Of a stretch of DNA of 64,000 nt, positions 18,326-27,340 are shown one piece after another. The stretch is taken from the NCBI GenBank assembly GCA_965371445.1, contig CBDUYN010000007.1:1-64000 (forward strand). The letters run 5' to 3'. Both the position numbers and the translations under genes were made by a program. This DNA is from DASWIG01 sp965371445. GTDB lineage: Bacteria; Acidobacteriota; Thermoanaerobaculia; Multivoradales; J023. A model generated the notes under the pieces. The model was not told where the DNA came from, did no database searches, and saw only the letters and a list, made by a program, of their open reading frames with translations. Numbering within the stretch: position 1 is the first letter of the stretch; each line of letters begins with the position of its first letter.

Positions 18326-18401
18326 GCCTCCTCGCCCCCAGGGGGCGTATCGAGGCTTAGACGTTCGAACGCATCCGCCGCACCGCGTGCCGAGGCGGTG
18401 C
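18326..18401 (+). promoter_or_regulatory. structured leader of rplU (L21-leader-like)
   Basis: Two hairpins occur in the untranslated leader. The first (18326-18356) pairs GCCTC with GAGGC around a CGCCCC/GGGGCG inner stem. The second (18380-18401) is GCACCGC/GCGGTGC with a 7-nt loop. rplU leaders in other phyla carry L21-binding autoregulatory structures, so the same is inferred here; a covariance search was not possible. Confidence 0.4.
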
Positions 18402-18423
18402 AGAAGCTTTCGGAGCTCAGACG

Positions 18424-18732
18424 ATGTATGCAGTGATCGAGACAGGTGGAAAACAGTACCGGGTCGAGCCCGGTGACATCATCGACGTGGAACGTCTGCC
18501 GGGGGCGCAGGACGAGGTGACCTTTGACCGCGTGCTGCTCGTCGTCGGTGACGACGAGGTTCAGGTCGGCCGTCCGACCCTCGAGGGCGCCCAGGTCAAG
18601 GCCAAGCGAATCGCCGAGGTTCGCGCGCCCAAGGTCCTGGTCTTCAAGATGAAGCGCCGCAAGGGGTACCGGCGCAAGAACGGGCACCGACAGGACCTTC
18701 ACCGGCTGCGGATTCAGGACATCCAGGCCTAA
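18424..18732 (+). CDS. rplU: 50S ribosomal protein L21
   Basis: The protein is 102 residues, the usual length. The MYAVIETGGKQYRVEPGD start, the GRPTLEGAQVKA block and the C-terminal RRKGYRRKNGHRQ RNA-binding stretch are diagnostic. It is the first gene of the rplU-rpmA-obgE-nadD-rsfS cluster. It should bind 23S rRNA during large-subunit assembly. Confidence 0.98.
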   Translation: MYAVIETGGKQYRVEPGDIIDVERLPGAQDEVTFDRVLLVVGDDEVQVGRPTLEGAQVKAKRIAEVRAPKVLVFKMKRRKGYRRKNGHRQDLHRLRIQDIQA

Positions 18733-18745
18733 GGAAGAATTCGCG

Positions 18746-19009
18746 ATGGCACACAAGAAAGGACAGGGCTCCAGCCGCAACGGCCGCGACTCCAATCCCA
18801 GCAACCTCGGCGTCAAGCGCTACGGCGGCCAGGTCGTCACCGGCGGATCGATTCTCGTCCGCCAGCGGGGCACCCCGATCCGTCCCGGCTTGAACGTCGG
18901 CCGCGGCAAGGACGACACCCTTTTTGCCAAGGTCGACGGCGTCGTCGAGTTCCAAAACCGCGGGCGCCGCGGCAAGTACGTCCACGTGAATCCCGCCGCC
19001 GTCGAGTAG
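18746..19009 (+). CDS. rpmA: 50S ribosomal protein L27
   Basis: The 87-residue protein has the standard MAHKKGQGSSRNGRDS start and the GGSILVRQRGT motif. It lies 13 bp after rplU with AAGGAAG upstream. The N-terminal tail reaches the peptidyl-transferase centre in the family. There is no cleavable prepeptide of the Firmicutes kind. Confidence 0.98.
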   Translation: MAHKKGQGSSRNGRDSNPSNLGVKRYGGQVVTGGSILVRQRGTPIRPGLNVGRGKDDTLFAKVDGVVEFQNRGRRGKYVHVNPAAVE

Positions 19010-19080
19010 GGCTCGACGGCCAAACTTCCTCCTCGCTCCCGGACGGAGCGCCGGGGGGCCCCTGCGAGGCAGCTTTCCCT

Positions 19081-20115
19081 GTGGTCTTCATCGACGAGGT
19101 CGTCATCCTGGTCGCCGGTGGACGGGGCGGCAACGGCTGCGTCGCTTTCCGGCGCGAGAAGTTCGTGCCGCGGGGCGGACCCTCGGGCGGCGACGGCGGC
19201 CATGGCGGCTCCGTTCGCCTCCAGGGGGAAAGGAGCCTCAACACCCTCCAGCACCTGCGTTACAAATCCCGCTTCCAGGCCGAGCGCGGCCGGCACGGCG
19301 AGGGCTCGAACCGGACGGGACGAAGCGGCGAGCCGATCGACGTCACCGTCCCTCTGGGCACCCTGGTCTACGACGACGAGACGGACGAGCTCCTGGGCGA
19401 GGTCCTCGAAGACGGCGAGAGGTTGGAAATGGCCCGCGGCGGCCGCGGCGGCCGCGGCAACGCCCGCTTCGCGACCGCCACTCACCGGGCGCCGCGCATC
19501 GCCCAGTCCGGCAAGGAGGGCGAGGAGCGTACGCTGCGCCTGGAGCTCAAGCTCCTCGCCGACGTCGGTCTCGTCGGCCTCCCGAACGCCGGCAAGTCGA
19601 CCTTGATCTCGACGATCTCGGCGGCGCGGCCCAAGATCGCCGACTATCCCTTCACGACGCTCGTACCGAAGCTCGGCGTGGTCGCCGAGGGGCCGCTCGC
19701 CGACCCCTTCGTGGTCGCCGACCTGCCGGGCCTGATCGCCGGCGCCGCCCAGGGGGCGGGGCTCGGATTCCAGTTCCTGCGCCACGTCGAGCGCTGCCGG
19801 GTGCTCGTCCACCTCGTCGACCTGGGGAGCGAGGACGGCGAGGCGGGCGACGCGGAGGCGGACCTCAGGACCCTGGAGCAGGAGCTCATGGAGTTCAACC
19901 CGGAGCTCCTGCGGCGCTCGCGCCTCGTCGTCGGCTCGAAAAAGGACGCGGTGCTCGTGCCCCGGCGCGAGGCCCTGCGCCGCGCCGCCGAGGAGCGGTC
20001 CCTTCCGTACCTGGAGATCAGCTCGGTGACCCACGAGGGTCTCGACGAGCTCCGCGCGGCGCTTCGCGAGAGGCTCCACGCGGCGCGCGAAGCCGAGGCG
20101 GAGGACGACTCGTGA
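19081..20115 (+). CDS. obgE: GTPase Obg
   Basis: A 344-residue Obg-family GTPase initiated at GTG. The glycine-rich Obg fold occupies residues 1-158 (GGRGGNGCVAFRREKF and repeated GGDGG-type turns). The G domain follows with G1 GLPNAGKST near 165, G3 DLPGL near 212 and a G4 that reads SKKD instead of NKxD. The short tail is acidic. Obg proteins link ribosome assembly and stress to GTP/ppGpp levels. The genes on either side are the standard partners. Confidence 0.96.
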   Translation: MVFIDEVVILVAGGRGGNGCVAFRREKFVPRGGPSGGDGGHGGSVRLQGERSLNTLQHLRYKSRFQAERGRHGEGSNRTGRSGEPIDVTVPLGTLVYDDETDELLGEVLEDGERLEMARGGRGGRGNARFATATHRAPRIAQSGKEGEERTLRLELKLLADVGLVGLPNAGKSTLISTISAARPKIADYPFTTLVPKLGVVAEGPLADPFVVADLPGLIAGAAQGAGLGFQFLRHVERCRVLVHLVDLGSEDGEAGDAEADLRTLEQELMEFNPELLRRSRLVVGSKKDAVLVPRREALRRAAEERSLPYLEISSVTHEGLDELRAALRERLHAAREAEAEDDS

Positions 20116-20708
20116 GGATCGGCCTCTATGGCGGAAGCTTCGACCCGATCCACTTCGGGCACCTCATGCCGGTGCGCGCGGCGCGCGACGTCCTGGCTTT
20201 GGAGCGCGTCGTCTACCTGCCGACGGGACGTCCGCCGCACAAGGGTCCGCGCATGGCGGCGGCCGAGCACCGCTTCGCCATGGTGGAGCTGGCGCTCGCT
20301 GGCGAGGAGGGCTTCGTCGCCTGCCGCCATGAGCTCGACGAGTCGCGGCCCAGCTATACGATCGACACGGTGGAGCGCTTCCGGCGGGAGCATCCGCGCG
20401 ACGAGCTCGTCCTCGTGATCGGGGCCGACTCGTGGGCCGAGCTCGAGAGCTGGCGCGACTGGCGGCGGCTGCTCGAACGCGTCGAGCTGGCTGTCATGGT
20501 GCGGCCGGAATGGGAGCCGGGCGAGATCGCCGGCGAGCGCGCCGCCGCCGTCCTACGGGGGCGGGTTTGCTTCGTCGCCAACGAGCCCCTGGAGCTGTCT
20601 TCGCGCGACTTGCGCGAGCGTCTGGGGCGGGGCGAGGAAGTTTCGAGCCGCGAGGTCCCACACCTGGTGCTAGACTACATCCGCAAATACGACCTCTATC
20701 GATCTTGA
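20112..20708 (+). CDS. nadD: nicotinate-nucleotide adenylyltransferase
   Basis: The 198-residue enzyme should convert nicotinate mononucleotide and ATP to deamido-NAD. Motifs are GGSFDPIHFGH at the N-terminus (nucleotidyltransferase HxGH), the PTGRPPHKG loop near 38 and the C-terminal SSRDLRERL near 165. The start is GTG and overlaps the obgE stop as GTGA, implying translational coupling. Confidence 0.95.
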   Translation: MRIGLYGGSFDPIHFGHLMPVRAARDVLALERVVYLPTGRPPHKGPRMAAAEHRFAMVELALAGEEGFVACRHELDESRPSYTIDTVERFRREHPRDELVLVIGADSWAELESWRDWRRLLERVELAVMVRPEWEPGEIAGERAAAVLRGRVCFVANEPLELSSRDLRERLGRGEEVSSREVPHLVLDYIRKYDLYRS

Positions 20709-21094
20709 TGAGCCCGAAGAAGAAGACATCCGTCGAGCCCCCGGCGTCCGCGGAGCAGATCCGTCTGGCCGTGGCCGCCGCCCTGGACAGGAAGGCCGAG
20801 GACCTGAGGGTCTTCCACCTCGCCGCGGTGAGTGACTTCACCGACCACTTCCTGATCATGAGCGGCACCAACGAGCGGCAGGTGCAGGCGCTCGCCGACG
20901 CCGTCTACGAGCGGCTGCGCGAGGCGGGGGTCCGCCCGCTCCACATAGAGGGCTACAAGCACGCCCGCTGGGTGCTGCTCGACTACGGCGGCGACATGGT
21001 GGTCCACGTCTTCCTCGAGGAGAGCCGCCGGTTCTACAGCCTGGAGCGTCTCTGGGCCGACGCTCCCGAGGTGACGGCCCAATTTTTGGAGTGA
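20708..21094 (+). CDS. rsfS: ribosomal silencing factor RsfS
   Basis: The 128-residue Iojap/RsfS protein has the landmarks DFTDHFLIMSGTNERQVQAL, EGYKHARWVLLDYGGDMVVHVF and the LERLW tail. The start ATG overlaps the nadD stop. The family binds L14 and blocks subunit joining in starvation. Order obgE-nadD-rsfS is widely conserved. Confidence 0.95.
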   Translation: MSPKKKTSVEPPASAEQIRLAVAAALDRKAEDLRVFHLAAVSDFTDHFLIMSGTNERQVQALADAVYERLREAGVRPLHIEGYKHARWVLLDYGGDMVVHVFLEESRRFYSLERLWADAPEVTAQFLE

Positions 21095-21107
21095 AGGACG
21101 GCCTGGA

Positions 21108-22019
21108 GTGACCGCCGGGCAAGGATCGATCGCGGCGCTCGTCGCCGCCTCTCCCTCGCTTGAACCGTTCCTGACCGGCGCCGAGCGCGCGGCCAGGAGC
21201 GGCTCGCCGATCCTCGTCGTCGGCGAGCCCGGCACCGGACGCTCGACGCTCGCCCGGGCGCTCCACGCGGCGAGCGGACGCACCGGACCGCTCGTCGAGG
21301 TCGACCCCGGGGTCGTCCCGGCGACGCTGTTCGAGGGTGAGCTCTTCGGCTACCGCGCCGGCGCTTTCACCGGCGCCGAGACGTCCTCGCAGGGGCGGGT
21401 GGCGCGGGCCCAGGGCGGGACGCTGCTGCTCGACCACGTCGAGGAGCTTCCCTTGACGGCGCAGCCCAAGCTCCTGCGTCTCCTCGCCGAGCAGCGCTAC
21501 GCCCCGCTCGGCGGGAGCGAGCGTCGCGCCGACGTCCGTTTCCTGGCGATCGCCGGCGACGACTTGGACGAGCGGCTCCGGCGCGGCGCTTTCCGCAGCG
21601 ACCTCTTCTACCGCCTGGAGGTCCTGACCTTCCGCTTGCCGCCGCTGCGCGAACGGCTGGAGGACCTGCCGGCGATCGTCGGGAGCCTGCTGGCGGACCT
21701 GGCGGAGCGCTTCGGACGCCGGGTGCCGGAAGTGAGCGTCCGCGCCTGGGAGTGGATGAGCTCCTACGCCTGGCCGGGGAACCTCCGCCAGGTGCGAAAC
21801 GTCCTCGAGCGCTCCTTGATCGTGGCGCGGGGCGAGGAGATCGACCCCGAGCCGCCGCGCGACGCCGGGGAACGTCCGCGTCCGTTGGTCGAGCTGGAGC
21901 GCGAGGCGATCCGCTATGCTCTCGCCTACACCCGCGGACACCAGGGAAAGGCGGCGGAGCTCCTGGGAATCAGCCGCAAGGCGTTGTGGGAGAAGCGTCG
22001 CCGGTTCGGGATTCCGTGA
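21108..22019 (+). CDS. sigma54-activator-type AAA+ protein with altered ATPase motifs
   Basis: The 303-residue protein consists of a sigma54-interaction AAA+ domain (about 10-235) and a Fis-type helix-turn-helix (about 260-302, GHQGKAAELLGISRKAL). The sigma54-contacting loop GAFTGA is intact at 85-90. The Walker A reads GEPGTGRS with Arg45 in place of Lys, and the Walker B reads LLLDHVEE with His in place of Glu. It has no receiver or sensor domain. The start is GTG, 13 bp after rsfS. It may bind DNA and sigma54 without normal ATP hydrolysis; this is inferred from the substitutions. Confidence 0.85.
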   Translation: MTAGQGSIAALVAASPSLEPFLTGAERAARSGSPILVVGEPGTGRSTLARALHAASGRTGPLVEVDPGVVPATLFEGELFGYRAGAFTGAETSSQGRVARAQGGTLLLDHVEELPLTAQPKLLRLLAEQRYAPLGGSERRADVRFLAIAGDDLDERLRRGAFRSDLFYRLEVLTFRLPPLRERLEDLPAIVGSLLADLAERFGRRVPEVSVRAWEWMSSYAWPGNLRQVRNVLERSLIVARGEEIDPEPPRDAGERPRPLVELEREAIRYALAYTRGHQGKAAELLGISRKALWEKRRRFGIP

Positions 22020-22089
22020 TGCTGGGAGCGCGCTCGCCTAGACGCTTGTCGCGGTCGGTCTGAGGCGCAAGCCTCGCTATACTCACAGC

Positions 22090-22556
22090 ATGCGGCGCTA
22101 CAGCCTCGTCGACCTGGGCTCGAACACGGCGCCGTCCTCCACGACATCGGTATGGCCGTGGGCTACCACAACCACCACAAGCACGGCGCCTACCTGATCG
22201 AGAAAAGCCACCTCCTCGACGGCTTCACCCACCGCGAGCAGGTCCTGCTGATGCTTCTCGTGCGGTACCACCGCAAGGGCATGCCGCGCTGGGGAGGGTG
22301 GCAAGACCTCATGAAAGGCGGCGACGAGAAGCTCCTGACCCGCCTCGTGGCCTGTCTACGCCTTGCCGAGAACCTCGAACGGGCCACCGCCGGACGCATC
22401 TGGGACGTCCACACGCGCGTCAGGAAAAGGACCGTGACGTTAGAGCTCGTGGCGGCGGAGGAGCCGTTGGTCGAGATCTGGGAGGCGAAAAAGCAGGCGC
22501 CGCTTTTCGAGCAGGCCTTCGGACGCGAGCTGGTGATCGAGTACCGGGCGCCCTAG
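22090..22556 (+). pseudogene. internally deleted exopolyphosphatase / GppA (ppx-gppA family)
   Basis: An ATG at 22090, 6 nt after TATACT, starts MRRYSLVDLGSNT, the first beta-strand of the Ppx/GppA phosphatase domain. It then jumps, with a frame change, directly to VLHDIGMAVGYHNHHKH, the HD-like C-terminal domain, and runs to a normal-looking C-terminus. A full enzyme is about 500 residues, so roughly 370 residues are missing. The open frame left (from 22152) is 134 residues and lacks the catalytic domain. The junction is near 22130-22140. Confidence 0.8.
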
Positions 22557-22560
22557 CTAG

Positions 22561-25407
22561 CTAACGCCCCCGCCCCGCCGAACCCTTCTGCTGCTGGACG
22601 AAACGCTGCGCCGCCGAACGCACCGCCGCGTTCGCCGACGGGTTTTTTGAGAGCTTCTCCAGCGACTGAAGCCCGGCCCGTGAGCGGCCCAGGTTCGGCA
22701 GGTGGCGGTTGGCGAACATGAGGTCGCACTTCGGGTTGTTCAAGGCCGCGAGCAGCGCCCCGGAACGAGTGAAGAGCTCGGGCTTGCGTAAGAGCGACGC
22801 CATCACCACGCCGTTGACCTCCGGCGAGCGCAGGACCCGCTCGACGGTCGAGAGCGTGATGTGGCGCAGCGTCTCGCAGGCGATCCGGGGATCCGGATGG
22901 GTCACGAACCAGTTGAGGTAGTGCTTCTCGCCCGCCAGGCGGCGCTGCAGCGTCAGCGGGAGCTTGGTGATCCCCTTCGGAGGCTTGGCCGCCGTCTTGG
23001 TGTCGGGGTCGTGCTTGGCGGATTCCAGGCGGGTGCGGAGGTTGACGAAGTATTCGACCTCGAGGTTGAGCTTCTGGGAGCGCGCCAGGAACTTCTCCAG
23101 GACGTCGTCGAAGCGCTCGAAGTATCCCGTCTCCACCAGGAACGAGAAGTCAAGAAGCAGGAGGATGAGCTTGGTGATCAGCTTGAGCTCCTCGCGGGTG
23201 CGAAACGTCTCGACCGCGGTGACGATCCGGTCGCGGACGCAGTCGAAAAAGATCTTCTTGGCGTCCTCGCTCTCGCCTTTCGCGACTCGTTCGCCGATGG
23301 AGTGAATGCTCGCGATCGGTACGTTGGGGTGGGCGATGGCTTGCCACATGGAAAACTGCGACATCTTGAGCGCCGCGAGGGTGCGGATCTTGATCACCGG
23401 ATGACCCAGGACGATCGAGCGCCAGACGATCTGGACGTCCTTGTTTTCGCCCTCGACGCCGTTTTCCTCGAAGTGTTGCTTGACGAGGCTCTCCGCCGGA
23501 CGAAACTCTTCGGCGAGGAGCTGTTGCACCGCCCGGAAGCGTCCGTCGGCCACCGGCTGCTGGGTCATGACGTCGAAGATCTTCTGATCGGTCGAGCGCT
23601 GATGGCCGCGGATCGAGTAGAGGTCGTCGAGCAGCAGCAGATCGGCCGACTCCCAGAGCTTCGCTTTCAGGTTGACGTAGATCTCCTCGGGCCGCGGCCG
23701 GGCGAGGTAGGCGAGGAGGCTCGTTTTTTTGTTGAGCAGGAGATCGGTCACTGCGGTCTCGTTGTCAAGCGGATCGGCGCGTAGGAAGGCCTCGATTTTT
23801 TTGATCAGCTCTTCGTCGGCCTTGGCCGGCGTCTTGACCTCGGACTCACCGTAGGCCCAGCTCCTCAAACCCTGCTCGCTTTTCGAGAGTGTCACCGTCG
23901 GGCGTGAACGCCGCGCCGAAACCGTGTGGACGAGGGTCTCGAGGCGTTGCGCGACCTCGCGCGAGCCGGCATGGTCGACGATCGAACGGCGCAACGCCTG
24001 CCAGAGCTTGCCTTCCTCGGTCGTCAGGATGTTGACGAAAGCCGCGAGCTCGGCAAAGAACTTTTTTGACCAGGAACGGTTGATCGAGCTTAGAAGCGTC
24101 GTCGCCCGGTTCAAGAGAGCGTAGAACTCGTCGACCCCGGCGCTCACTTTTTCGACCGTCGCCGGCTCGAGCTTCGGCGGCGGCAGCGTCAGGCTCTCGC
24201 GGACCGCGGCCGAGGCGAGCTGCGCTTTCTTGATCACCTCTTCGAGGTTGAAGCGCAGGGCGTGCTGCTCGGTCGACGGCAGGCGGCAGGAGTAGATCGG
24301 CTCGCGCTCGTAGCGCCCCTTGCCCTTGAACCGCGCCTTCAAGCGGCTGTCGGCGCGCTCCAGGAGGCGCCTCGTGATACAGAGCTCGCCCGGGTTCGTG
24401 TAGTTGCGGCGCAGGTCGAGGACGTAGTCGACGTCGACCGACGAGATCTCGGAGGCCGGGAGCTGAAAGACGATCACCGCGTCGTGGGCGGCGGTGCGGA
24501 TCTCCAGGTTCAAGCCGAGGGGGTTTTGCAGCGGGTCGAGGTTAAAAACCGGCAGGCCGTGGATCACCTTGAGGCCGGTGATGATGGCGTGGTCGTAGCT
24601 GCGCCGCGACCAGAACATCAAGAGGCCCTGTCCGAGCTCGGAGTCCCAGGAAAAGACCTCGCCGCCGTAGGCCGCCGCCGTTTCCGCGACCAGATGCTTG
24701 AAGCAGCGGTGGAGCGTTTCGACGCCCTCGGATTCGCTCAGGTGATCGACGACGATCTCCGGGAAGCTCACCATCTCGAGCGACAGGAAAGAGACCTCGT
24801 AGGCCTTGCCCGGCTGCATCTTGCGGGCATATTCCGGGATCGGCCCGGCCTCCTCGCCGGCCGGCTGCGGCGGCTGCATCACTCTTGGCGTCGCCGATCT
24901 CTTGTAGCTCTGGACCGCCTGGGCCAGGTCGCTCCTCAGGCGCTTCTCGAATTCCTCGGGGGTCTCGTAGTCGTTGTAAAAACCCGGGCTCTTGCCGTCC
25001 TGGAAACGGCCGAAGAAGCGGTCGACCCTGGCCAGCTGCTCGCCATTGATGTCCGAGAGGCTTTTGGGGAGCTGCATCGAGCGGTAAAAAATCGCCGAGG
25101 CCCGGGCCTGGGTGGCCCAGGAACGGTAGGCGAGCTCGAAGTCCTGCTCGGTCGAGGAACGGAAAGGCTGGCTCGCCGTCGTCTCGGCGTCGTCCGCGGT
25201 GCCCGCCATGCCGAAGCGCAGCCACGCGATCCCCAGGAAAACGTCGTCGTCCTCGACCGGTACGAGCGCCGCCGCTTCGGCGTCCGCCTGCCGGTCGACG
25301 TGAGAGCTCCAGTCGAGGACCTGGAATTCGCCAATCGAATCGGCGATGCGTCGGACCACGTCGCGGATGTCCGCGATTTCATCGGGAGTGGCGAGAAAGA
25401 GCCGCAT
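22561..25407 (-). CDS. DUF4062-like / degenerate nucleotidyl-cyclase-like large protein
   Basis: A 948-residue cytoplasmic protein. Residues 1-170 resemble the DUF4062/TIR-like module of NLR-type proteins: MRLFLATPDEIADIRD start, DVFLGIAWLRFG near 55-66, EQDFELAYRSW near 87, and a closing YETPEEFEKRL. Residues 202-375 resemble a class III nucleotidyl-cyclase fold, but the metal Asp positions read LEMVSF and ELGQGL, so catalysis is doubtful. The remainder, about 390-948, is helical and possibly HEAT-like. No membrane segment is seen. It lies 4 bp past the ppx remnant, convergent. Function is unknown. Confidence 0.75.
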   Translation of the reverse strand: MRLFLATPDEIADIRDVVRRIADSIGEFQVLDWSSHVDRQADAEAAALVPVEDDDVFLGIAWLRFGMAGTADDAETTASQPFRSSTEQDFELAYRSWATQARASAIFYRSMQLPKSLSDINGEQLARVDRFFGRFQDGKSPGFYNDYETPEEFEKRLRSDLAQAVQSYKRSATPRVMQPPQPAGEEAGPIPEYARKMQPGKAYEVSFLSLEMVSFPEIVVDHLSESEGVETLHRCFKHLVAETAAAYGGEVFSWDSELGQGLLMFWSRRSYDHAIITGLKVIHGLPVFNLDPLQNPLGLNLEIRTAAHDAVIVFQLPASEISSVDVDYVLDLRRNYTNPGELCITRRLLERADSRLKARFKGKGRYEREPIYSCRLPSTEQHALRFNLEEVIKKAQLASAAVRESLTLPPPKLEPATVEKVSAGVDEFYALLNRATTLLSSINRSWSKKFFAELAAFVNILTTEEGKLWQALRRSIVDHAGSREVAQRLETLVHTVSARRSRPTVTLSKSEQGLRSWAYGESEVKTPAKADEELIKKIEAFLRADPLDNETAVTDLLLNKKTSLLAYLARPRPEEIYVNLKAKLWESADLLLLDDLYSIRGHQRSTDQKIFDVMTQQPVADGRFRAVQQLLAEEFRPAESLVKQHFEENGVEGENKDVQIVWRSIVLGHPVIKIRTLAALKMSQFSMWQAIAHPNVPIASIHSIGERVAKGESEDAKKIFFDCVRDRIVTAVETFRTREELKLITKLILLLLDFSFLVETGYFERFDDVLEKFLARSQKLNLEVEYFVNLRTRLESAKHDPDTKTAAKPPKGITKLPLTLQRRLAGEKHYLNWFVTHPDPRIACETLRHITLSTVERVLRSPEVNGVVMASLLRKPELFTRSGALLAALNNPKCDLMFANRHLPNLGRSRAGLQSLEKLSKNPSANAAVRSAAQRFVQQQKGSAGRGR

Positions 25408-25430
25408 TCGTCTAACGCTCCACCGGGACC

Positions 25431-27224
25431 TCAGTCGCTGTAGAGCTCCTCCAGGAGATCGTTGTAACGGTCGAGCACGGCCTGGCGCTTGATCGACATC
25501 TTCGGCGTCAAGAGACCGTTGTCGATGGAGAGCTCCTCGGCGACGAGCTGGAAACGCCCGATCCGCTCATAACCCTTGAAGCTCTTGCCATATTCCTTGA
25601 GCTGCTCCGTAAAGAGCTCTTGCACCCGTTCGTCGTCGAGGAGCGCTTCGTAGTCGCCGTTTATGCCCTGGCCACGGGCCCACTTCTCGAGCGCCTCTCG
25701 GTCGGGCACCAGGAGCGCGACGTTAAAAGGCTTGTTGAAGCCGTGGACAAAAGCCTGGCTGACGAGAGGCGAGAGCTGCAGCAGCTCCTCCAGAGGCGCC
25801 GGCACGACGTATTTGCCGTTTTCGAGCTTGTACTGTTCCTTGATGCGGCCGGTGATGTAAAGGAAGCCGTCGTCGTCGAGGCGGCCCAGGTCACCGGTGC
25901 GAAAACACCCGTCCTCGGTCATGACGGCCTGGGTCTCCTCCGGCAGCTGGTGGTAGCCCTTCATCACGTTGGGGCCGCGGACGAGGACCTCGCCGTCTTC
26001 GCTTTCCTTGTCGTCAACGACGCTCTTGTCGATTAAGACCTCAACGCCGTCGAGCGGCCGGCCGACGGAGCCGATCTTGCGCGCCCCGGGATGGTTGGCG
26101 GTGACGATCGGGCTGGTCTCGGTCAATCCGTACCCTTCGCAGACGACGATCCCGAGCTTGTCGATGAAGTCGGCCACCTCGGGAGAGAGAGCCGCGCCGC
26201 CCGAGGCGGCGTAGCGCAGCCGGCCACCGAAGCGCGCCCGGACCTTCGAGAAGACCAGCCGGTCAAAAAAGGCGTGCTTCCACTCCACGAGGCCGGACGT
26301 CTTGCCCTCGGCCGCGAGCTGCTTGCGGACCTCGGCATTGGCCATGCCGGCCTCAAAAAGCGCCTTTTTCAAGCCGCCCTCCTCGGCCATCCTCTTCTGC
26401 AAGCCGTCGTAGATGCGGTTGAAGATGCGCGGCACGGCAAAAAGCAACGTCGGTCTTACCTCGCCGAAGTTGTCGACGAGCTTCTCGATCGACTCGGCGA
26501 TCGCGATCCCGGCGCCACGCGACATCAGGGCGTGGAGCTCGCAGGTCTGGCCGAAAGAGTGGGCCCAGGGCAGGAACGACACCGCGACGTCGCGTTGGTC
26601 GACCGGGATGATCGACTGGAGCGCGTTCAGATTGGAGCAGATGTTGCCATGGGAGAGCAGCACGCCTTTCGGATTGCCGGTGGTCCCGGAGGTGTAGATG
26701 AAGCCGCAGATGTCGTCCTCGTGGAGCTCGGCCACCGGCGCCGGGGCGCTCTTGCCGCGCTCCTCGACGTGGAGAAAGCTCGCCCCGTCCTCGGCCGGGA
26801 GCGACATCGAGAAGGCGTGCTCCAGATGGCCGACCTCTCCCGTCCATTCGCGGACCTTGTCGTAGATCGGGTAGGTCGAGGCGAGCAGCAGCCGGGCGCC
26901 CGAATCTTCGAGGATGTAGCGCCAGTCCTTCTCGTGCTGGGTCTCGTACATCGGGCACAAGCGCGCCCCGAGGCCGTAGGTGGCGTAGGCCGCGACCGCC
27001 CACTCCAGGCGGTTCGCGGAGATCATCGCCACCGTGTCGCCGGGTCCGATCCCGTAGCTTCGAAGACCGCCGCGGAAGTCGTCGACCCGGCGGCCGAAAT
27101 CGGCGTAGCTGATCCACTGCCACCGGCCGTCGCGCTTCGTCCCGAAGAGCTCGCTGCGTCCGTATCGCTCGACGGACTTGCGCAGCACGTCGACGAGGTC
27201 CGTATATCGTTCCACTTGACTCAT
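25431..27224 (-). CDS. long-chain fatty-acid-CoA ligase
   Basis: This 597-residue AMP-forming ligase carries the motifs YTSGTTGNPKGVLLSH near 183, EGYGLTETSP near 382, TGDLGRLDDDGFLYITGRIKE near 450 and the C-terminal NGKYVVPAPLEE block with the adenylation Lys. The start MSQVERYTD is preferred over an ATG 45 nt upstream, as it has GGAG about 9 nt before it. It lies 23 bp upstream of the DUF4062-like gene on the same strand. It resembles the 264-1937 enzyme but has the canonical SGTTG motif. Confidence 0.92.
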   Translation of the reverse strand: MSQVERYTDLVDVLRKSVERYGRSELFGTKRDGRWQWISYADFGRRVDDFRGGLRSYGIGPGDTVAMISANRLEWAVAAYATYGLGARLCPMYETQHEKDWRYILEDSGARLLLASTYPIYDKVREWTGEVGHLEHAFSMSLPAEDGASFLHVEERGKSAPAPVAELHEDDICGFIYTSGTTGNPKGVLLSHGNICSNLNALQSIIPVDQRDVAVSFLPWAHSFGQTCELHALMSRGAGIAIAESIEKLVDNFGEVRPTLLFAVPRIFNRIYDGLQKRMAEEGGLKKALFEAGMANAEVRKQLAAEGKTSGLVEWKHAFFDRLVFSKVRARFGGRLRYAASGGAALSPEVADFIDKLGIVVCEGYGLTETSPIVTANHPGARKIGSVGRPLDGVEVLIDKSVVDDKESEDGEVLVRGPNVMKGYHQLPEETQAVMTEDGCFRTGDLGRLDDDGFLYITGRIKEQYKLENGKYVVPAPLEELLQLSPLVSQAFVHGFNKPFNVALLVPDREALEKWARGQGINGDYEALLDDERVQELFTEQLKEYGKSFKGYERIGRFQLVAEELSIDNGLLTPKMSIKRQAVLDRYNDLLEELYSD

Positions 27225-27340
27225 CTCCGCTTCTCCATCGATCCCGACCGCATCCGGGGAGACGCGCACCTCTTTTTTTCCCCGAAGCGCGAGCGTCTCA
27301 GTCCGAAGTCTACCCCAAGACGCCCACGAACGCCGACGCT

